Source of the DNA: Flagellimonas taeanensis
GTDB taxonomy: Bacteria; Bacteroidota; Bacteroidia; Flavobacteriales; Flavobacteriaceae
Length of the DNA: 64,000 nucleotides
Direction of reading: 5' to 3'
NCBI RefSeq assembly: GCF_003584105.1
Contig: NZ_QXFO01000024.1
Coordinates: 1-64,000 of the forward strand
Below, in pieces: positions 17,089 to 27,069 of the stretch (positions are counted from its first letter, which is position 1; every line of letters begins with the position of its first letter). Made by a program: the position numbers and the translations under genes. The notes beneath the pieces were generated by a model. It made no database searches. It was given only the letters and a program-made list of their open reading frames with translations, and had not been told where the DNA came from.

Positions 17089-19703
17089 GAAGTGGCCTTC
17101 TTCTTTTTGCTCAACAATCGTTTGATCTCGTTGAGTTTCATCAAGGCCTCCACAGGGGTAAGCGTGTCGATATCCAAATGCAGGATTTCTTCCTTGATTT
17201 CTTCCAAGAGGGGGTCGTCCAAGTTGAAAAAACTCAGTTGCATTTCGTTTTGGGAAGCTTGGAGTTTATCCGAGATTTCTTCACTGGAATGTGATTTTTC
17301 CAGTTTTTTCAAAATTTTGTTCGCTTTTTGGATGACCTGTTGGGGCATGCCCGCCATCTTGGCCACATGGATCCCGAAGCTGTGCTCACTTCCCCCGGGC
17401 ACCAATTTCCGAAGAAAAAGCACGTTGTCCTCCAGTTCCTTTACCGAAACATTGTAGTTCTTGATACGGGTAAAGGTGGTGGTCATCTCGTTCAGTTCGT
17501 GGTAGTGGGTTGCAAAAAGCGTTTTGGCCCTGGCCGGATGTTCGTGCAGATATTCTGAAATGGCCCAAGCAATGGAAATGCCATCATAGGTGCTGGTACC
17601 ACGGCCAATTTCATCCAACAATACCAAGCTGCGTTCCGACAAGTTGTTCAAGATCGAGGCGGTTTCGTTCATCTCCACCATAAAGGTCGATTCGCCCATG
17701 GAAATATTATCGCTGGCCCCCACTCGGGTAAAAATTTTGTCGACTACCCCGATTTTGGCTTCAGAAGCAGGTACAAAACTCCCCATTTGGGCCAAGAGCA
17801 CGATCAAGGCCGTTTGCCGCAATAAGGCCGATTTACCACTCATGTTGGGTCCGGTGATCATGATGATCTGTTGGTCTTCTCGGTTCAACAGCACATCATT
17901 GGTTACATACAATTCGCCCAAGGGCAACTGCTTTTCAATGACGGGATGCCTGCCTTCCGTGATGTCCAGTTCGGTAGACTCATCCATGACCGGTTGCACA
18001 TAATTATTTTCGTTGGCGAGCTGTGCAAATCCGCAAAGGCAGTCCAGTTGCGCGATCAAATGGGCATTTTGTTGTACTGGGGTGATGAATTCCTGCATCC
18101 ATACCAACAGACGTTCAAACAATTGTTGCTCCAAGTGCAGGATACGCTCTTCGGCCCCCAAGATCTTGGCTTCGTATTCCTTGAGTTCCTCGGTGATATA
18201 ACGTTCGGCGTTCACCAAGGTCTGTTTGCGGATCCAACTTTCAGGAACCTTATCCTTATGGGTGTTGCGCACCTCAATATAGTAACCGAACACGTTGTTG
18301 GAATCGATTTTGAGGGAAGTAATCCCGGTCAGTTCCGTTTCGCGCTCCAACATTTTGTCCAGATAGTCCTTTCCGGAGAAGGCTAGGTTGCGCAACTCGT
18401 CCAATTCCTCCGAATAACCTGTGGCTATGGTGTTGCCTTTGGCAATGTTTACGGGGGCCTCCTCGTTCAAGACCTCTTTGATCTTGGCGCGAAGGGCCTC
18501 ACAGGCATCCAAGCGTTCCCCAATGTTTTGTAGGGAAAGGTTGCTGCTGTCCTGTGCCGCTAATTTTATGGGCACGATGGCTTCCAGCGAATTTTTAAGT
18601 TGGATGACTTCCTTGGGATTGATCTTTCCTGTCGCCAATTTGGAAATGAGACGTTCCAGATCGCCCATTTGCTTGATCCAATGTTGCATCTTTTCCAATT
18701 GTCCGTCATGTTCCTTCAAATGGGCCACCACTTGATGGCGCTGCTGGATTTTCTCCAGATTTTTCAAAGGAAGGGCCAACCAGCGTTTCAACAAACGTCC
18801 ACCCATGGGCGATAATGTATTGTCGATGATGTCCAATAAGGTCACCGCATTTTGGTGGGGCGAGTGGTACAGTTCTAGGTTTCTGATGGTGAACCGGTCC
18901 ATCCACACATATTCCTCCTCGGCAATGCGTTGGATCTGGTTGATGTGCTGTAAGCGGCTATGCTGTGTTTCCGATAGGTAATGCAATATGGCTCCCGAGG
19001 CAATAACGCCATGGTTCAGATGGTCTATGCCAAAACCCTTAAGGGTTTTGGTGCCAAAATGGTTGTTCAGGCTTTCTTGGGCGTAATCTTCCTGAAAGAT
19101 CCAATCTTCCGTAAAAAAACTATGGTATTGGTTGCCGAAGTATTCCGCAAATTCCTTTTTATGGTTTTTGGAGACCAGTACCTCGTTGGGGGCAAAGTTT
19201 TGAAGGAGTTTGTCCACCTGTTCCACGGAACCTTCGGAGGTCAAAAATTCCCCCGTGGAAATGTCCAAAAAGGAGATGCCCAGTTTGTTTCTTCCGAAAT
19301 GAACGGCACATAAAAAGTTATTGCTCTTGGCGGTAAGGATGTCGTCATTAAGGGCCACACCGGGGGTCACTAACTCTGTTACCCCGCGTTTTACGATGCT
19401 CTTGGTCATCTTGGGGTCTTCCAACTGGTCACAAATAGCCACCCGTTGCCCGGCCTTTACGAGCTTCGGCAAATAGGTGTTGAGGGAATGGTGCGGAAAT
19501 CCGGCCAGTTCCGTTTTATCGCCACCATTGTTCCTGTGGGTCAGGATAATGCCCAGAATTTTGGCGGCCTTGATGGCATCGTCACCAAACGTTTCATAAA
19601 AGTCGCCCACACGGAAAAGCAACAATGCATCAGGATGTTTGGTCTTGATGGCATTGTACTGTTGCATCAACGGGGTTACCTTCTTTGTCTTATTGGCTGC
19701 CAA
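17085..19703 (-). CDS. mutS: DNA mismatch repair protein MutS
   Basis: 872 residues, full length. The mismatch-binding N-terminal domain carries the Phe-X-Glu wedge ([10 protein letters not shown], about 29-38); the ATPase domain has Walker [14 protein letters not shown] (about 625), Walker [17 protein letters not shown] and the ATHYHEL switch. It recognises mispaired bases and recruits MutL. The start codon is TTG at 19703 (TTG GCA GCC AAT AAG); there is no in-frame ATG between it and the upstream stop TAA, and the next ATG would cut off the residues before MQQYNAIK. It converges with the outer-membrane protein gene, overlapping by 4 nt. Confidence 0.98.
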   Translation of the reverse strand: MAANKTKKVTPLMQQYNAIKTKHPDALLLFRVGDFYETFGDDAIKAAKILGIILTHRNNGGDKTELAGFPHHSLNTYLPKLVKAGQRVAICDQLEDPKMTKSIVKRGVTELVTPGVALNDDILTAKSNNFLCAVHFGRNKLGISFLDISTGEFLTSEGSVEQVDKLLQNFAPNEVLVSKNHKKEFAEYFGNQYHSFFTEDWIFQEDYAQESLNNHFGTKTLKGFGIDHLNHGVIASGAILHYLSETQHSRLQHINQIQRIAEEEYVWMDRFTIRNLELYHSPHQNAVTLLDIIDNTLSPMGGRLLKRWLALPLKNLEKIQQRHQVVAHLKEHDGQLEKMQHWIKQMGDLERLISKLATGKINPKEVIQLKNSLEAIVPIKLAAQDSSNLSLQNIGERLDACEALRAKIKEVLNEEAPVNIAKGNTIATGYSEELDELRNLAFSGKDYLDKMLERETELTGITSLKIDSNNVFGYYIEVRNTHKDKVPESWIRKQTLVNAERYITEELKEYEAKILGAEERILHLEQQLFERLLVWMQEFITPVQQNAHLIAQLDCLCGFAQLANENNYVQPVMDESTELDITEGRHPVIEKQLPLGELYVTNDVLLNREDQQIIMITGPNMSGKSALLRQTALIVLLAQMGSFVPASEAKIGVVDKIFTRVGASDNISMGESTFMVEMNETASILNNLSERSLVLLDEIGRGTSTYDGISIAWAISEYLHEHPARAKTLFATHYHELNEMTTTFTRIKNYNVSVKELEDNVLFLRKLVPGGSEHSFGIHVAKMAGMPQQVIQKANKILKKLEKSHSSEEISDKLQASQNEMQLSFFNLDDPLLEEIKEEILHLDIDTLTPVEALMKLNEIKRLLSKKKKATS

Positions 19704-19727
19704 AGCGATTATATTCTTTTATTTTTG
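19693..19727 (+). promoter_or_regulatory. Bacteroidota-type promoter for the TrmH-family gene
   Basis: The -7 box TATTTTTG (19720-19727) fits TAnnTTTG exactly, and a TTG-containing -33 candidate lies near 19693-19695. It lies 75 to 85 nt upstream of the methyltransferase start and overlaps the 5' end of divergent mutS. Confidence 0.45.
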
Positions 19728-19813
19728 CCCCAAAATTGGGTGGAAGACGAATATATCGTTTTCATCAGCTTCCCAAAATTTTTGTTGATATTTTGCCGCC
19801 AATGGTTAAAAAA

Positions 19814-20353
19814 ATGAATCGAAAACTGGAAAATAGCGAATTGGAACGACTGGATGTGGCCAGTTTTAAGGAAGCGGAAAAAACGGCCATCATCTTGGTT
19901 TTGGATAACATCCGAAGTTTGAACAATATTGGTTCGGTCTTTAGGACGGCCGATGCCTTTTTGGTACAAAAGATCTACCTCTGCGGCATTACGGCCACCC
20001 CTCCCCACAAAGATATCCGTAAAACGGCCCTCGGTGCTACCGAGAGTGTGGATTGGGAATACCGAAAGGATACGTTGGAACTTGTGAAGGAAATGAAACA
20101 AGTGGGGATAAAGACTATTTCGGTGGAGCAGGCGGAGAATGCCATCATGTTGAATGCATTTCAAGCTGATCCCAAAACAACTGTGGCATTGATCTTTGGC
20201 AACGAGGTCAAGGGGGTTTCCCAAGAAGTGGTGTCCGCCAGTGACGCGGTCTTGGAAATTCCGCAGTTAGGGACCAAACATTCCCTGAACATTTCGGTCA
20301 GTGCAGGGATTGTGGTGTGGGATATCTGGTCCAAACTCCATGCCCAAAAATGA
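19814..20353 (+). CDS. TrmH-family (SpoU) RNA 2'-O-methyltransferase
   Basis: 179 residues from ATG 19814 (MNRKLENSELERL); an ATG four codons upstream is possible. The SpoU motifs are complete: motif 1 NIRSLNNIGSVFRTADAF, motif 2 ALIFGNEVKGVS and motif 3 EIPQLGTKHSLNISVSAGI, which form the knotted SAM-binding site. The family methylates ribose 2'-OH groups in tRNA or rRNA; the short single-domain form cannot be assigned to one position. It is divergent from mutS with its own promoter. Confidence 0.93.
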   Translation: MNRKLENSELERLDVASFKEAEKTAIILVLDNIRSLNNIGSVFRTADAFLVQKIYLCGITATPPHKDIRKTALGATESVDWEYRKDTLELVKEMKQVGIKTISVEQAENAIMLNAFQADPKTTVALIFGNEVKGVSQEVVSASDAVLEIPQLGTKHSLNISVSAGIVVWDIWSKLHAQK

Positions 20354-20376
20354 AAAAAGCCCTGAAGAATCAGGGC
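20354..20376 (-). terminator. Rho-independent terminator for folK-dNK
   Basis: Stem GCCCTGA/TCAGGGC with a 4-nt loop, followed on the minus strand by six T. It sits between the convergent methyltransferase and folK-dNK genes and has the T-run only on the minus side. The 93 nt up to the folK-dNK stop show nothing else. Confidence 0.75.
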
Positions 20377-20469
20377 CCGATATAAAGTTTGAGTTAGTTA
20401 GTTCCGTATTAAGAGGGCTCTAAGAAAATAAAACCAATCGTTATATCCAAACATTTTCTAAAAATTCTC

Positions 20470-21615
20470 CTAAAATTGGGATGAAAGGATATTATCATCG
20501 AGCATCTCCAAAATGGACTCATAATCGGTCGGATTGTTCACAAAATCCAGTTCGCCCATATCGATGATAAGACTGTTCTGTTCTGGATGGTCCTTGATGA
20601 AATCCAAGTAGCCCCGATTGATTTTTTCCAAATAATCTGGGTCCATGTTCTGCTCATAGTCCCTGCCCCTTTTTTTGATGTTGGCCAGTAACCGTTCCGT
20701 GTTTTGGTAGAGGTATAGGTAAATTTCAGGCTTTTTTACCTCTTTGTACATGAAGTTGAACAGCTTACGGTACAAGTTGAATTCCTCCTGCTGTAGGGTG
20801 ATCCTAGCAAAGATGAGCGATTTGAAGATGTCATAATCACTCACCATAAAATTCTTGAACAGGTCAAACTGCGAGGTGTCGTCCATGAACTGTTGGTAAC
20901 GGTCCGCCAAAAAGGACATTTCCAAAGGAAATGCGTAACGGGATTTATCCTGGTAAAACTTGGGCAGAAAAGGGTTGTCGGCAAAGCGTTCCAGTACCAA
21001 TTTGGCATTGAAATCCTCGGCGATCATCTTGGAAAGCGTGGTCTTGCCCGCTCCAATATTGCCCTCAATGGCGATGAACTGCAGTTGGGAATACAGTCCC
21101 GAACGGTCCTTGAACAGTCTGTATTTTGTTTTGCTAAGCTTGCTACGGTCCTTGCATTCCTGCAATAGGTTTCGGGTGTCCTTCTGGAACACGGGATGGT
21201 AAAATTGCGGGGCAATGTCCGCCAATGGTTTCAACACAAAGTTCCGATGCTGCATCTGCGGGTGGGGCACTACCAGGCGATCAGTTTTAACGACTTCGGC
21301 GCCGTAATAAACAATGTCAATGTCCAAGGTCCGAGATCCATACGCTTTCGCCTCCGAACGCACACGGCCAAAATCCCGTTCGATCTGCATGAGGGTATCG
21401 AGCAGTTCTTCCGGCGAAAGCGGGGTCAGTAAGGAAATACAGATGTTCAAAAAATCGTCCCCCTCAAAACCTACGGCCGGATTTTCATACACCGATGAAA
21501 TGTCCAAGATGGATCCTGCCTGTTGATGGATGCGAAAAACAGCTTTTTGGAGAGTTGCTCGGCGATTGCCCAAATTGCTTCCCAGCGAAAGATATACCTT
21601 TTGTTTTCTGACCAT
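20470..21615 (-). CDS. folK: FolK-deoxynucleoside kinase fusion
   Basis: 381 residues from ATG 21615 (MVRKQKVYLSLGSN). The N-terminal part (about 1-165) is 6-hydroxymethyl-7,8-dihydropterin pyrophosphokinase: YLSLGSNLGNR, RDFGRVRSEAKAYGSRTLDIDIVYYG and HPQMQHRNFVLKPL. It makes the activated pterin for folate synthesis. The C-terminal part (about 178-381) is a deoxynucleoside kinase with P-loop AIEGNIGAGKTTL and a lid-like KKRGRDYEQ; it salvages deoxynucleosides into dNMPs. Both active sites look complete. The fusion is typical of Bacteroidota and joins folate and dNTP supply; thyA and folA are also in this window. An upstream in-frame start at 21651 would add 12 hydrophobic residues and is disfavoured. 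Confidence 0.95.
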   Translation of the reverse strand: MVRKQKVYLSLGSNLGNRRATLQKAVFRIHQQAGSILDISSVYENPAVGFEGDDFLNICISLLTPLSPEELLDTLMQIERDFGRVRSEAKAYGSRTLDIDIVYYGAEVVKTDRLVVPHPQMQHRNFVLKPLADIAPQFYHPVFQKDTRNLLQECKDRSKLSKTKYRLFKDRSGLYSQLQFIAIEGNIGAGKTTLSKMIAEDFNAKLVLERFADNPFLPKFYQDKSRYAFPLEMSFLADRYQQFMDDTSQFDLFKNFMVSDYDIFKSLIFARITLQQEEFNLYRKLFNFMYKEVKKPEIYLYLYQNTERLLANIKKRGRDYEQNMDPDYLEKINRGYLDFIKDHPEQNSLIIDMGELDFVNNPTDYESILEMLDDNILSSQF

Positions 21616-21655
21616 AATCGAAGAAACAAAGTAAACAAAACAATACAACAATGGT

Positions 21656-21663
21656 TATATTTG
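21656..21663 (+). promoter_or_regulatory. -7 promoter box of sppA
   Basis: TATATTTG fits TAnnTTTG exactly and lies 22 nt before the sppA start codon. A clear -33 box is not seen. Confidence 0.4.
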
Positions 21664-21685
21664 GGACAGATTAAATTTTGATTGG

Positions 21686-23446
21686 ATGAACTTTTTGAGA
21701 AACCTATTGGCTTCCATTTTGGGAAGCCTGATGGCCTTTGCGATAATCATGGGGATGTTCTTCATTTTTTTGATGTTGATGGGCAGTGCGGATGATGGAG
21801 TGGTGGTGAAGAAGAACACGGTTCTGGAGCTTGGTTTTATGGTCCCAGTGCTGGATTATACGGGCAAGGATGAAACCGACCCTTTTGCTGCGCTGTGGGG
21901 CGGTGAGATAGGCATGGACGAGATCTTGCACACCATAGAAGTGGCAAAAACAGATGATCATATCGAGGGAATCAGCATCACCACCAGTTTTTTGCAAGCG
22001 GGCATTGCACAGACCAGGGAGATCCGGGAGGCTTTGCTCGATTTCAAATCCTCGGGCAAGTTCGTGCTCGCCCATTCCGACATCTATTCCCAGAAGGATT
22101 ACTATTTGGCCAGTGTGGCCGATGAGGTGTACATGAACCCCGTAGGCATTCTTGATTTTAAGGGACTTGCCACAGAAGTACTGTATTACAAGGACCTTCA
22201 GGAAAAATCGGGGATAAAAATGGAGGTCATTCGCCATGGGAAGTACAAAAGCGCGGTGGAACCCTTTTTGTCCAATACCATGAGTGACGAGAACCGTACA
22301 CAGATCAAGGAATTGATCACTTCCATTTGGGATGTCATTGTGGACGACATTTCGGCCTCCAGAAAGATGACCGCTGCGGACCTGAACGCCGTAGCCGATA
22401 CCTTGGGCGGAAGGACACCCAGTCTGGCCGTAGCCTCGGGACTATTGGATGGGGTGTTGCATTTTGACGAGTACGAAGACCTACTTAGGGAAAAAATGGG
22501 GGTGAAGAAGGGTGAAGAGATCAACTACATCAAGTTTATGGACTATGCCCAATCGGCAAGCAAGAAAAACATAGTGACAGGGACCGACAAGATAGCCGTG
22601 ATCTATGCCCAAGGGGAGATATTCTACGGAGAGGGCGGAAAAGACTACATCGGTCAGGGACTGATTGTGGACGCCCTGCAGAAAGCGGTGGAGAACGAAA
22701 GTGTGAAAGCCATCGTGTTCCGTGTGGATTCCCCTGGGGGCAGTGCCCTGGTCTCCGATATCATTTGGAGGGAGATGCAACTGGCCAAAAAAGAGAAACC
22801 TCTGGTCGTTTCCTTTGGAAACGTGGCGGCATCGGGGGGATACTATATTGGTGTGGGCGGCGACAAGATCTTTGCCGAACCTACGACCATTACCGGGTCC
22901 ATCGGGGTGTTCGGGACCATTCCCAACATCAATGAACTGGCCAAGAATGTGGGCATCAATGCCGAGCAGGTGGGCACCAACCAAAATTCGGTGGACTATT
23001 CGCTGTTTGAGCCCATGGACGACTCTTTCCGTAACGTGGTCCAGGAAAGTATCGAGGAAACGTATAACATCTTCTTGGAACGTGTGGCCCAAGGCCGTAA
23101 CATGAGCATTGCCCAAGTGGACTCACTCGCACAGGGAAGGGTCTGGAGTGGGGTGGATGCCAAGGCGAACGGCTTGGTGGACGAACTGGGCAATTTGGAC
23201 GATGCCATAGCGGCCGCGGCCGAAATGGCAGGATTGGATGCCTATGGGATCCGAAAATATCCAAAATACAAGTCAGGCTTTGAACAATTCATGGAAAATA
23301 TGGGCGGGGTAAAGACCAAGATAGGGGAGTCCATTATCCAGGAAGAGATTGGAACGGAAGCCTACCAAATCTTGAAGGAGTTCAAGGAGTTGGGCAAACA
23401 AGAGGGCATCCAAGCCAAGATGCCGTTCCGTCTGAACATTAAATAA
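21686..23446 (+). CDS. sppA: Signal peptide peptidase SppA, 67K type
   Basis: 586 residues. One N-terminal membrane segment (about 8-32) is followed by two tandem S49 domains, as in the long SppA class. The catalytic Lys is in HGKYKSAVEPF (about 190) of the first half and the nucleophile Ser in VDSPGGSAL (about 355) of the second, the arrangement known for E. coli SppA. It cuts signal peptides left in the membrane after protein export. The next gene starts 2 nt after the stop, so the two are co-transcribed. The promoter box at 21656 fits. Confidence 0.96.
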   Translation: MNFLRNLLASILGSLMAFAIIMGMFFIFLMLMGSADDGVVVKKNTVLELGFMVPVLDYTGKDETDPFAALWGGEIGMDEILHTIEVAKTDDHIEGISITTSFLQAGIAQTREIREALLDFKSSGKFVLAHSDIYSQKDYYLASVADEVYMNPVGILDFKGLATEVLYYKDLQEKSGIKMEVIRHGKYKSAVEPFLSNTMSDENRTQIKELITSIWDVIVDDISASRKMTAADLNAVADTLGGRTPSLAVASGLLDGVLHFDEYEDLLREKMGVKKGEEINYIKFMDYAQSASKKNIVTGTDKIAVIYAQGEIFYGEGGKDYIGQGLIVDALQKAVENESVKAIVFRVDSPGGSALVSDIIWREMQLAKKEKPLVVSFGNVAASGGYYIGVGGDKIFAEPTTITGSIGVFGTIPNINELAKNVGINAEQVGTNQNSVDYSLFEPMDDSFRNVVQESIEETYNIFLERVAQGRNMSIAQVDSLAQGRVWSGVDAKANGLVDELGNLDDAIAAAAEMAGLDAYGIRKYPKYKSGFEQFMENMGGVKTKIGESIIQEEIGTEAYQILKEFKELGKQEGIQAKMPFRLNIK

Positions 23447-23448
23447 GC

Positions 23449-24156
23449 ATGACGCAAAAGGACAAAAAAGCGGCATTTTCCATTTATCTGTACCTTGGGG
23501 CACTTTTCATCACCTCCTTGGTGGTGTCCAATCTCATTTTTCAAAAATTTTTCCATTGGGCCCCGTTTGGCGATGTCACTGTTTTTGGAGCACCCCTTTT
23601 TGAGCTTTCGGTAGGGATCTTGCCCTATCCCATCACTTTTTTGATCACCGACCTGATCTCCGAGATCTATGGAAAGAAAAAGGCCAACCAAGTGGTGACG
23701 GCGGGCATCTTTGCCTCTTTTTTTTCCATGGGCATTATTTTGTTGGCCATCTATTCCACGGCCATTCCCGCTTCCCCCATAGATGATGCTACCTTCAGTA
23801 AGGTTTTTGGGTTGTCCCCCCTGGGCGTATTGGCCTCCATGTTGGCCTATCTGGCGGCGCAGTACATCGATATCAGCATTTATCACTTCTGGAAAAGGGT
23901 AACACAGGGCAAAATGCTGTGGCTCAGGAACAATTTTTCCACCTTCTCATCGCAATTGATAGATACGGTCACCGTGGTGGGGCTTTTGTGCCTATTTGGC
24001 GTTTTGCCTTGGGACAAATTCTATGGTCTTGTCATCAGCGGAGTGCTTTTTAAGATCATTATAGCACTTTTGGACACCCCTTTGCTCTATCTTTTCGTAT
24101 ATCTTATGCGTAAAAGATTTAACTTAAAAATAGGGGAAGAAATTTCTTTAGATTGA
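23449..24156 (+). CDS. Queuosine precursor transporter (YhhQ/VUT family)
   Basis: 235 residues with about six hydrophobic segments. The family features are the early VVSNLIFQKFF, then FLITDLISEIYGKKKANQVV and a later Asn-rich QLIDTVTVVGLLCLFG. YhhQ relatives (DUF165) import preQ0 or preQ1 for tRNA queuosine synthesis. It sits 2 nt after sppA with the AsmA-like gene 36 nt downstream, so it is probably part of the same transcript, though function does not link them. Confidence 0.92.
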   Translation: MTQKDKKAAFSIYLYLGALFITSLVVSNLIFQKFFHWAPFGDVTVFGAPLFELSVGILPYPITFLITDLISEIYGKKKANQVVTAGIFASFFSMGIILLAIYSTAIPASPIDDATFSKVFGLSPLGVLASMLAYLAAQYIDISIYHFWKRVTQGKMLWLRNNFSTFSSQLIDTVTVVGLLCLFGVLPWDKFYGLVISGVLFKIIIALLDTPLLYLFVYLMRKRFNLKIGEEISLD

Positions 24157-24192
24157 GGACTTCTCCTTTAATTTGTTGTAAAACATCTTGGT

Positions 24193-26901
24193 ATGAAGAA
24201 AAAAGTCCTGAAAATTACCGTTATAACCCTACTTGTACTCATCGCCCTTATTGTGGCCATTCCTTTGTTCCTTCAAGGAAAGATCGAACAGATCATCAAG
24301 GATAAGGTCAACAACAGCATCAATGCCACTTTGGATTTTGAGGATGCGAGCTTGAGCCTTCTCAAGAGCTTCCCCAATGCCAATGTGCAGCTCACCAACA
24401 TTTCGCTGGTAAACAAGGCCCCGTTTGAGGGCGATACCCTGTTTTCTTCGGGGGATATAGAGCTTACCATGTCCATCAAAGAACTCTTCAAGTCTGCCGA
24501 TGACCCCATCGTTATCCAAAAATTCAATGTGGATCGGGCCAAATTGAACATCAAAGTGGACGAGAACGAAAATGCCAATTACGACATTGCCAAGGAAGAT
24601 GAAAGTGCACCTTCCGAAGCCACCGAGGAATCTGGGGACAACTTCAGCCTGAACATGGATTCCTATAGCATCACCAATTCCGAGATTGTGTACCATGACC
24701 TTTCCAGTGGAATGCGTTTGGCCATTTCTGAGATGAACCATTCCGGCACCGGAGATCTATCCCTCGAAAAATCCCAATTGAAGACCATGACAGATGCCTT
24801 GGTCTCCTTCGAGATGGACAGCACCCTGTATCTGAACAAGAACAAGATCAATCTGGATGCCTTGATCGATATTGACCTGGCAGAGAGCAAATATTCCTTT
24901 TTGGAGAACAAGGCGTTGGTGAACCAATTGCCCTTGGTGTTCGATGGCTTTGTAAAGGTCAATGAGAACAACCAAGAGGTGGACATCACCTTCAAGACGC
25001 TATCATCTGATTTCAAGAATTTCCTTGCCGTGATTCCTGAGGCCTACTCCAAGAACATCGAGACCGTGCAGACCACGGGCAATTTTGAGGTGAACGGACA
25101 GTTCAAGGGCATTGTGGACGACGAACACATCCCTACGTTCAAGATTGCGATCAATTCGGACAATGCGTCCTTCAAATATCCCGATCTGCCCAAAGCCGTA
25201 CGCAATGTGTTTATCGATACCGAGATTAACAACGAAACGGGGATCACCGAAGATACCTATGTGGATATCAACAGGCTGTCCTTTACCATTGACGAGGACA
25301 AGTTCAACATGAATGCCAAGATCAGGGAGCTCATGGGCAACACCAAAGTGGATGCCCACATGGACGGACGGATCAATTTGGCCAACATTTCACAGGCCTA
25401 TCCCGTTCCCGATGATTATAATCTGAAAGGAATCTTGAATGCAGATGTGACCACCAGTTTTGATATGGAGTCCTTGGAGAAAAAGCAGTACCAGAACACC
25501 AAGATGAGCGGCAACATGCAGCTCACTGGATTTGAATATGCTTCCGAGGAACTGAAGAACCCTGTGGCCATTAGCAATGCTGCCATGACCTTTAATCCCC
25601 AAACAGTTGCCCTAAACTCTTTTGAGGGCAAAACGGGAAGCACCGATTTCAATGCTTCGGGAACCCTGACCAATTTGTTGGGCTTTATGTTCAACGATGA
25701 AAAAGTGGAGGGGAACTTTAAACTGAGCTCCAACCAGTTTGCCCTGAACGATTTTATGATGGAAGAAACGGCCGAAGTGGAAACCACCACAGATGAAAAG
25801 GAAAGTACGACTGTACCCACAGGAGAGGAACGCATCAAGATACCGTCTTTTTTGGACTGTACCGTGGAGGCTGCGGCCAATACCGTATTATATGACAACC
25901 TGAAACTGAAGAACGTGAAGGGAACCTTGGTGATCAAGGATGAAACGGCTACGGTGCAGAACCTTACCTCTGATCTTTTTGGGGGTACATTGGGCTTATC
26001 GGGTTCTGTTTCTACCAAAGAGGCCAACTCTACATTTGATGTGGACCTGGGCATGAGCAATTTCAACATAGGGGAATCCTTTGCTGGATTGGACCTGTTC
26101 AAAGTGTTGACGCCCTTGGCCAGTGCCATTCAGGGAAAACTTAATTCCGACATCAAAATCTCGGGGAACCTGAAGGATGACTTTACCCCCAATTTGGCGA
26201 CCATATCCGGAAACCTTTTGGCCGAACTGTTGTCACCAAAGGTGGATGCCCAAAAGGCGCCATTGGTCTCTGCTTTGGACAGTAAGCTCAATTTTTTGAA
26301 CACCAAGGAAATCAATCTGGATGGACTAAAAACGGCCCTGAGCTTTGACAACGGCACCGTAAGCGTGAAACCGTTCACGTTGAAATACAAGGACATTGCC
26401 ATCAATGTGGCAGGTAGCCATAGTTTTGAAAAACAACTGGAATACAAGGCCACTTTGGACGTTCCGGCCAAATACTTGGGTGCGGAAGTCAACAAACTCA
26501 TCGCCCAAATGAATGATGATAGCTTGGGAGAAGTCACCGTTCCTGTTACCGCAAATATCGGGGGGAACTTCACCAATCCGACCGTGAGCACGGATTTGAC
26601 CTCTGGGGTCAAGACCTTGACCACAAAACTGGTGGAGATCCAAAAACAAAAATTGGTGAATCAAGGCAAGGACAAGGCGAAGGACCTGCTGTCCGATGTG
26701 TTCAAAAAGAACGAGGGCGATACCACTTCCACCAAATCTTCCGGGGTGAAAGAAACGTTGGGGAACCTGCTAGGCGGTGACAAGAAGACCACCACTACCG
26801 ATACGACCAAGACCACGGCCAAGGAAGATGAAGTGAAGAACGCAGCGAAATCCGTGTTGGGCGGATTGCTGGGCAAGAAGAAGAAAGATACCGTGAACTA
26901 A
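24193..26901 (+). CDS. AsmA-family envelope protein
   Basis: 902 residues. One N-terminal membrane segment (ITVITLLVLIALIVAIPLF, about 8-28) is followed by the AsmA opening: a segment on small basal loops, DASLSLLKSFPNANVQLTNI, then long beta-rich repeats. The AsmA_2-like C-terminal region (about 690-830) includes VKPFTLKYKDIAINVAGSHSF. A low-complexity Thr/Lys tail ends in GKKKKDTVN. AsmA-type proteins are bridge-like lipid carriers of the inner membrane facing the periplasm; a role in outer-membrane lipid homeostasis is likely here. It ends the sppA transcript. A 156-nt repeat element follows. Confidence 0.9.
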   Translation: MKKKVLKITVITLLVLIALIVAIPLFLQGKIEQIIKDKVNNSINATLDFEDASLSLLKSFPNANVQLTNISLVNKAPFEGDTLFSSGDIELTMSIKELFKSADDPIVIQKFNVDRAKLNIKVDENENANYDIAKEDESAPSEATEESGDNFSLNMDSYSITNSEIVYHDLSSGMRLAISEMNHSGTGDLSLEKSQLKTMTDALVSFEMDSTLYLNKNKINLDALIDIDLAESKYSFLENKALVNQLPLVFDGFVKVNENNQEVDITFKTLSSDFKNFLAVIPEAYSKNIETVQTTGNFEVNGQFKGIVDDEHIPTFKIAINSDNASFKYPDLPKAVRNVFIDTEINNETGITEDTYVDINRLSFTIDEDKFNMNAKIRELMGNTKVDAHMDGRINLANISQAYPVPDDYNLKGILNADVTTSFDMESLEKKQYQNTKMSGNMQLTGFEYASEELKNPVAISNAAMTFNPQTVALNSFEGKTGSTDFNASGTLTNLLGFMFNDEKVEGNFKLSSNQFALNDFMMEETAEVETTTDEKESTTVPTGEERIKIPSFLDCTVEAAANTVLYDNLKLKNVKGTLVIKDETATVQNLTSDLFGGTLGLSGSVSTKEANSTFDVDLGMSNFNIGESFAGLDLFKVLTPLASAIQGKLNSDIKISGNLKDDFTPNLATISGNLLAELLSPKVDAQKAPLVSALDSKLNFLNTKEINLDGLKTALSFDNGTVSVKPFTLKYKDIAINVAGSHSFEKQLEYKATLDVPAKYLGAEVNKLIAQMNDDSLGEVTVPVTANIGGNFTNPTVSTDLTSGVKTLTTKLVEIQKQKLVNQGKDKAKDLLSDVFKKNEGDTTSTKSSGVKETLGNLLGGDKKTTTTDTTKTTAKEDEVKNAAKSVLGGLLGKKKKDTVN

Positions 26902-26909
26902 AATTATAA

Positions 26910-27065
26910 GGGCCTGTCTAAAAAGTGTCATTGTGAATGAAATGAAGAATCTTTTTGAAATTCAACTATTTGGTAATTAAACAATAAAGATTTTTCGACT
27001 GTCCCTTCGACTGCGCTCAGGGTGACAGATCAAAATGACAATTTGATCACTTTTTAGACAGACCC
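26910..27065. repeat. MITE-like element with 18-bp terminal inverted repeats
   Basis: Ends GGGCCTGTCTAAAAAGTG (26910-26927) and CACTTTTTAGACAGACCC (27048-27065) pair with one mismatch, enclosing about 120 nt with no coding potential and an inner TTCGACTGCGCTCAG repeat (27006-27020). It lies in the gap between convergent genes, so it may also act as a terminator for both. Confidence 0.7.
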
Positions 27066-27069
27066 TTTT

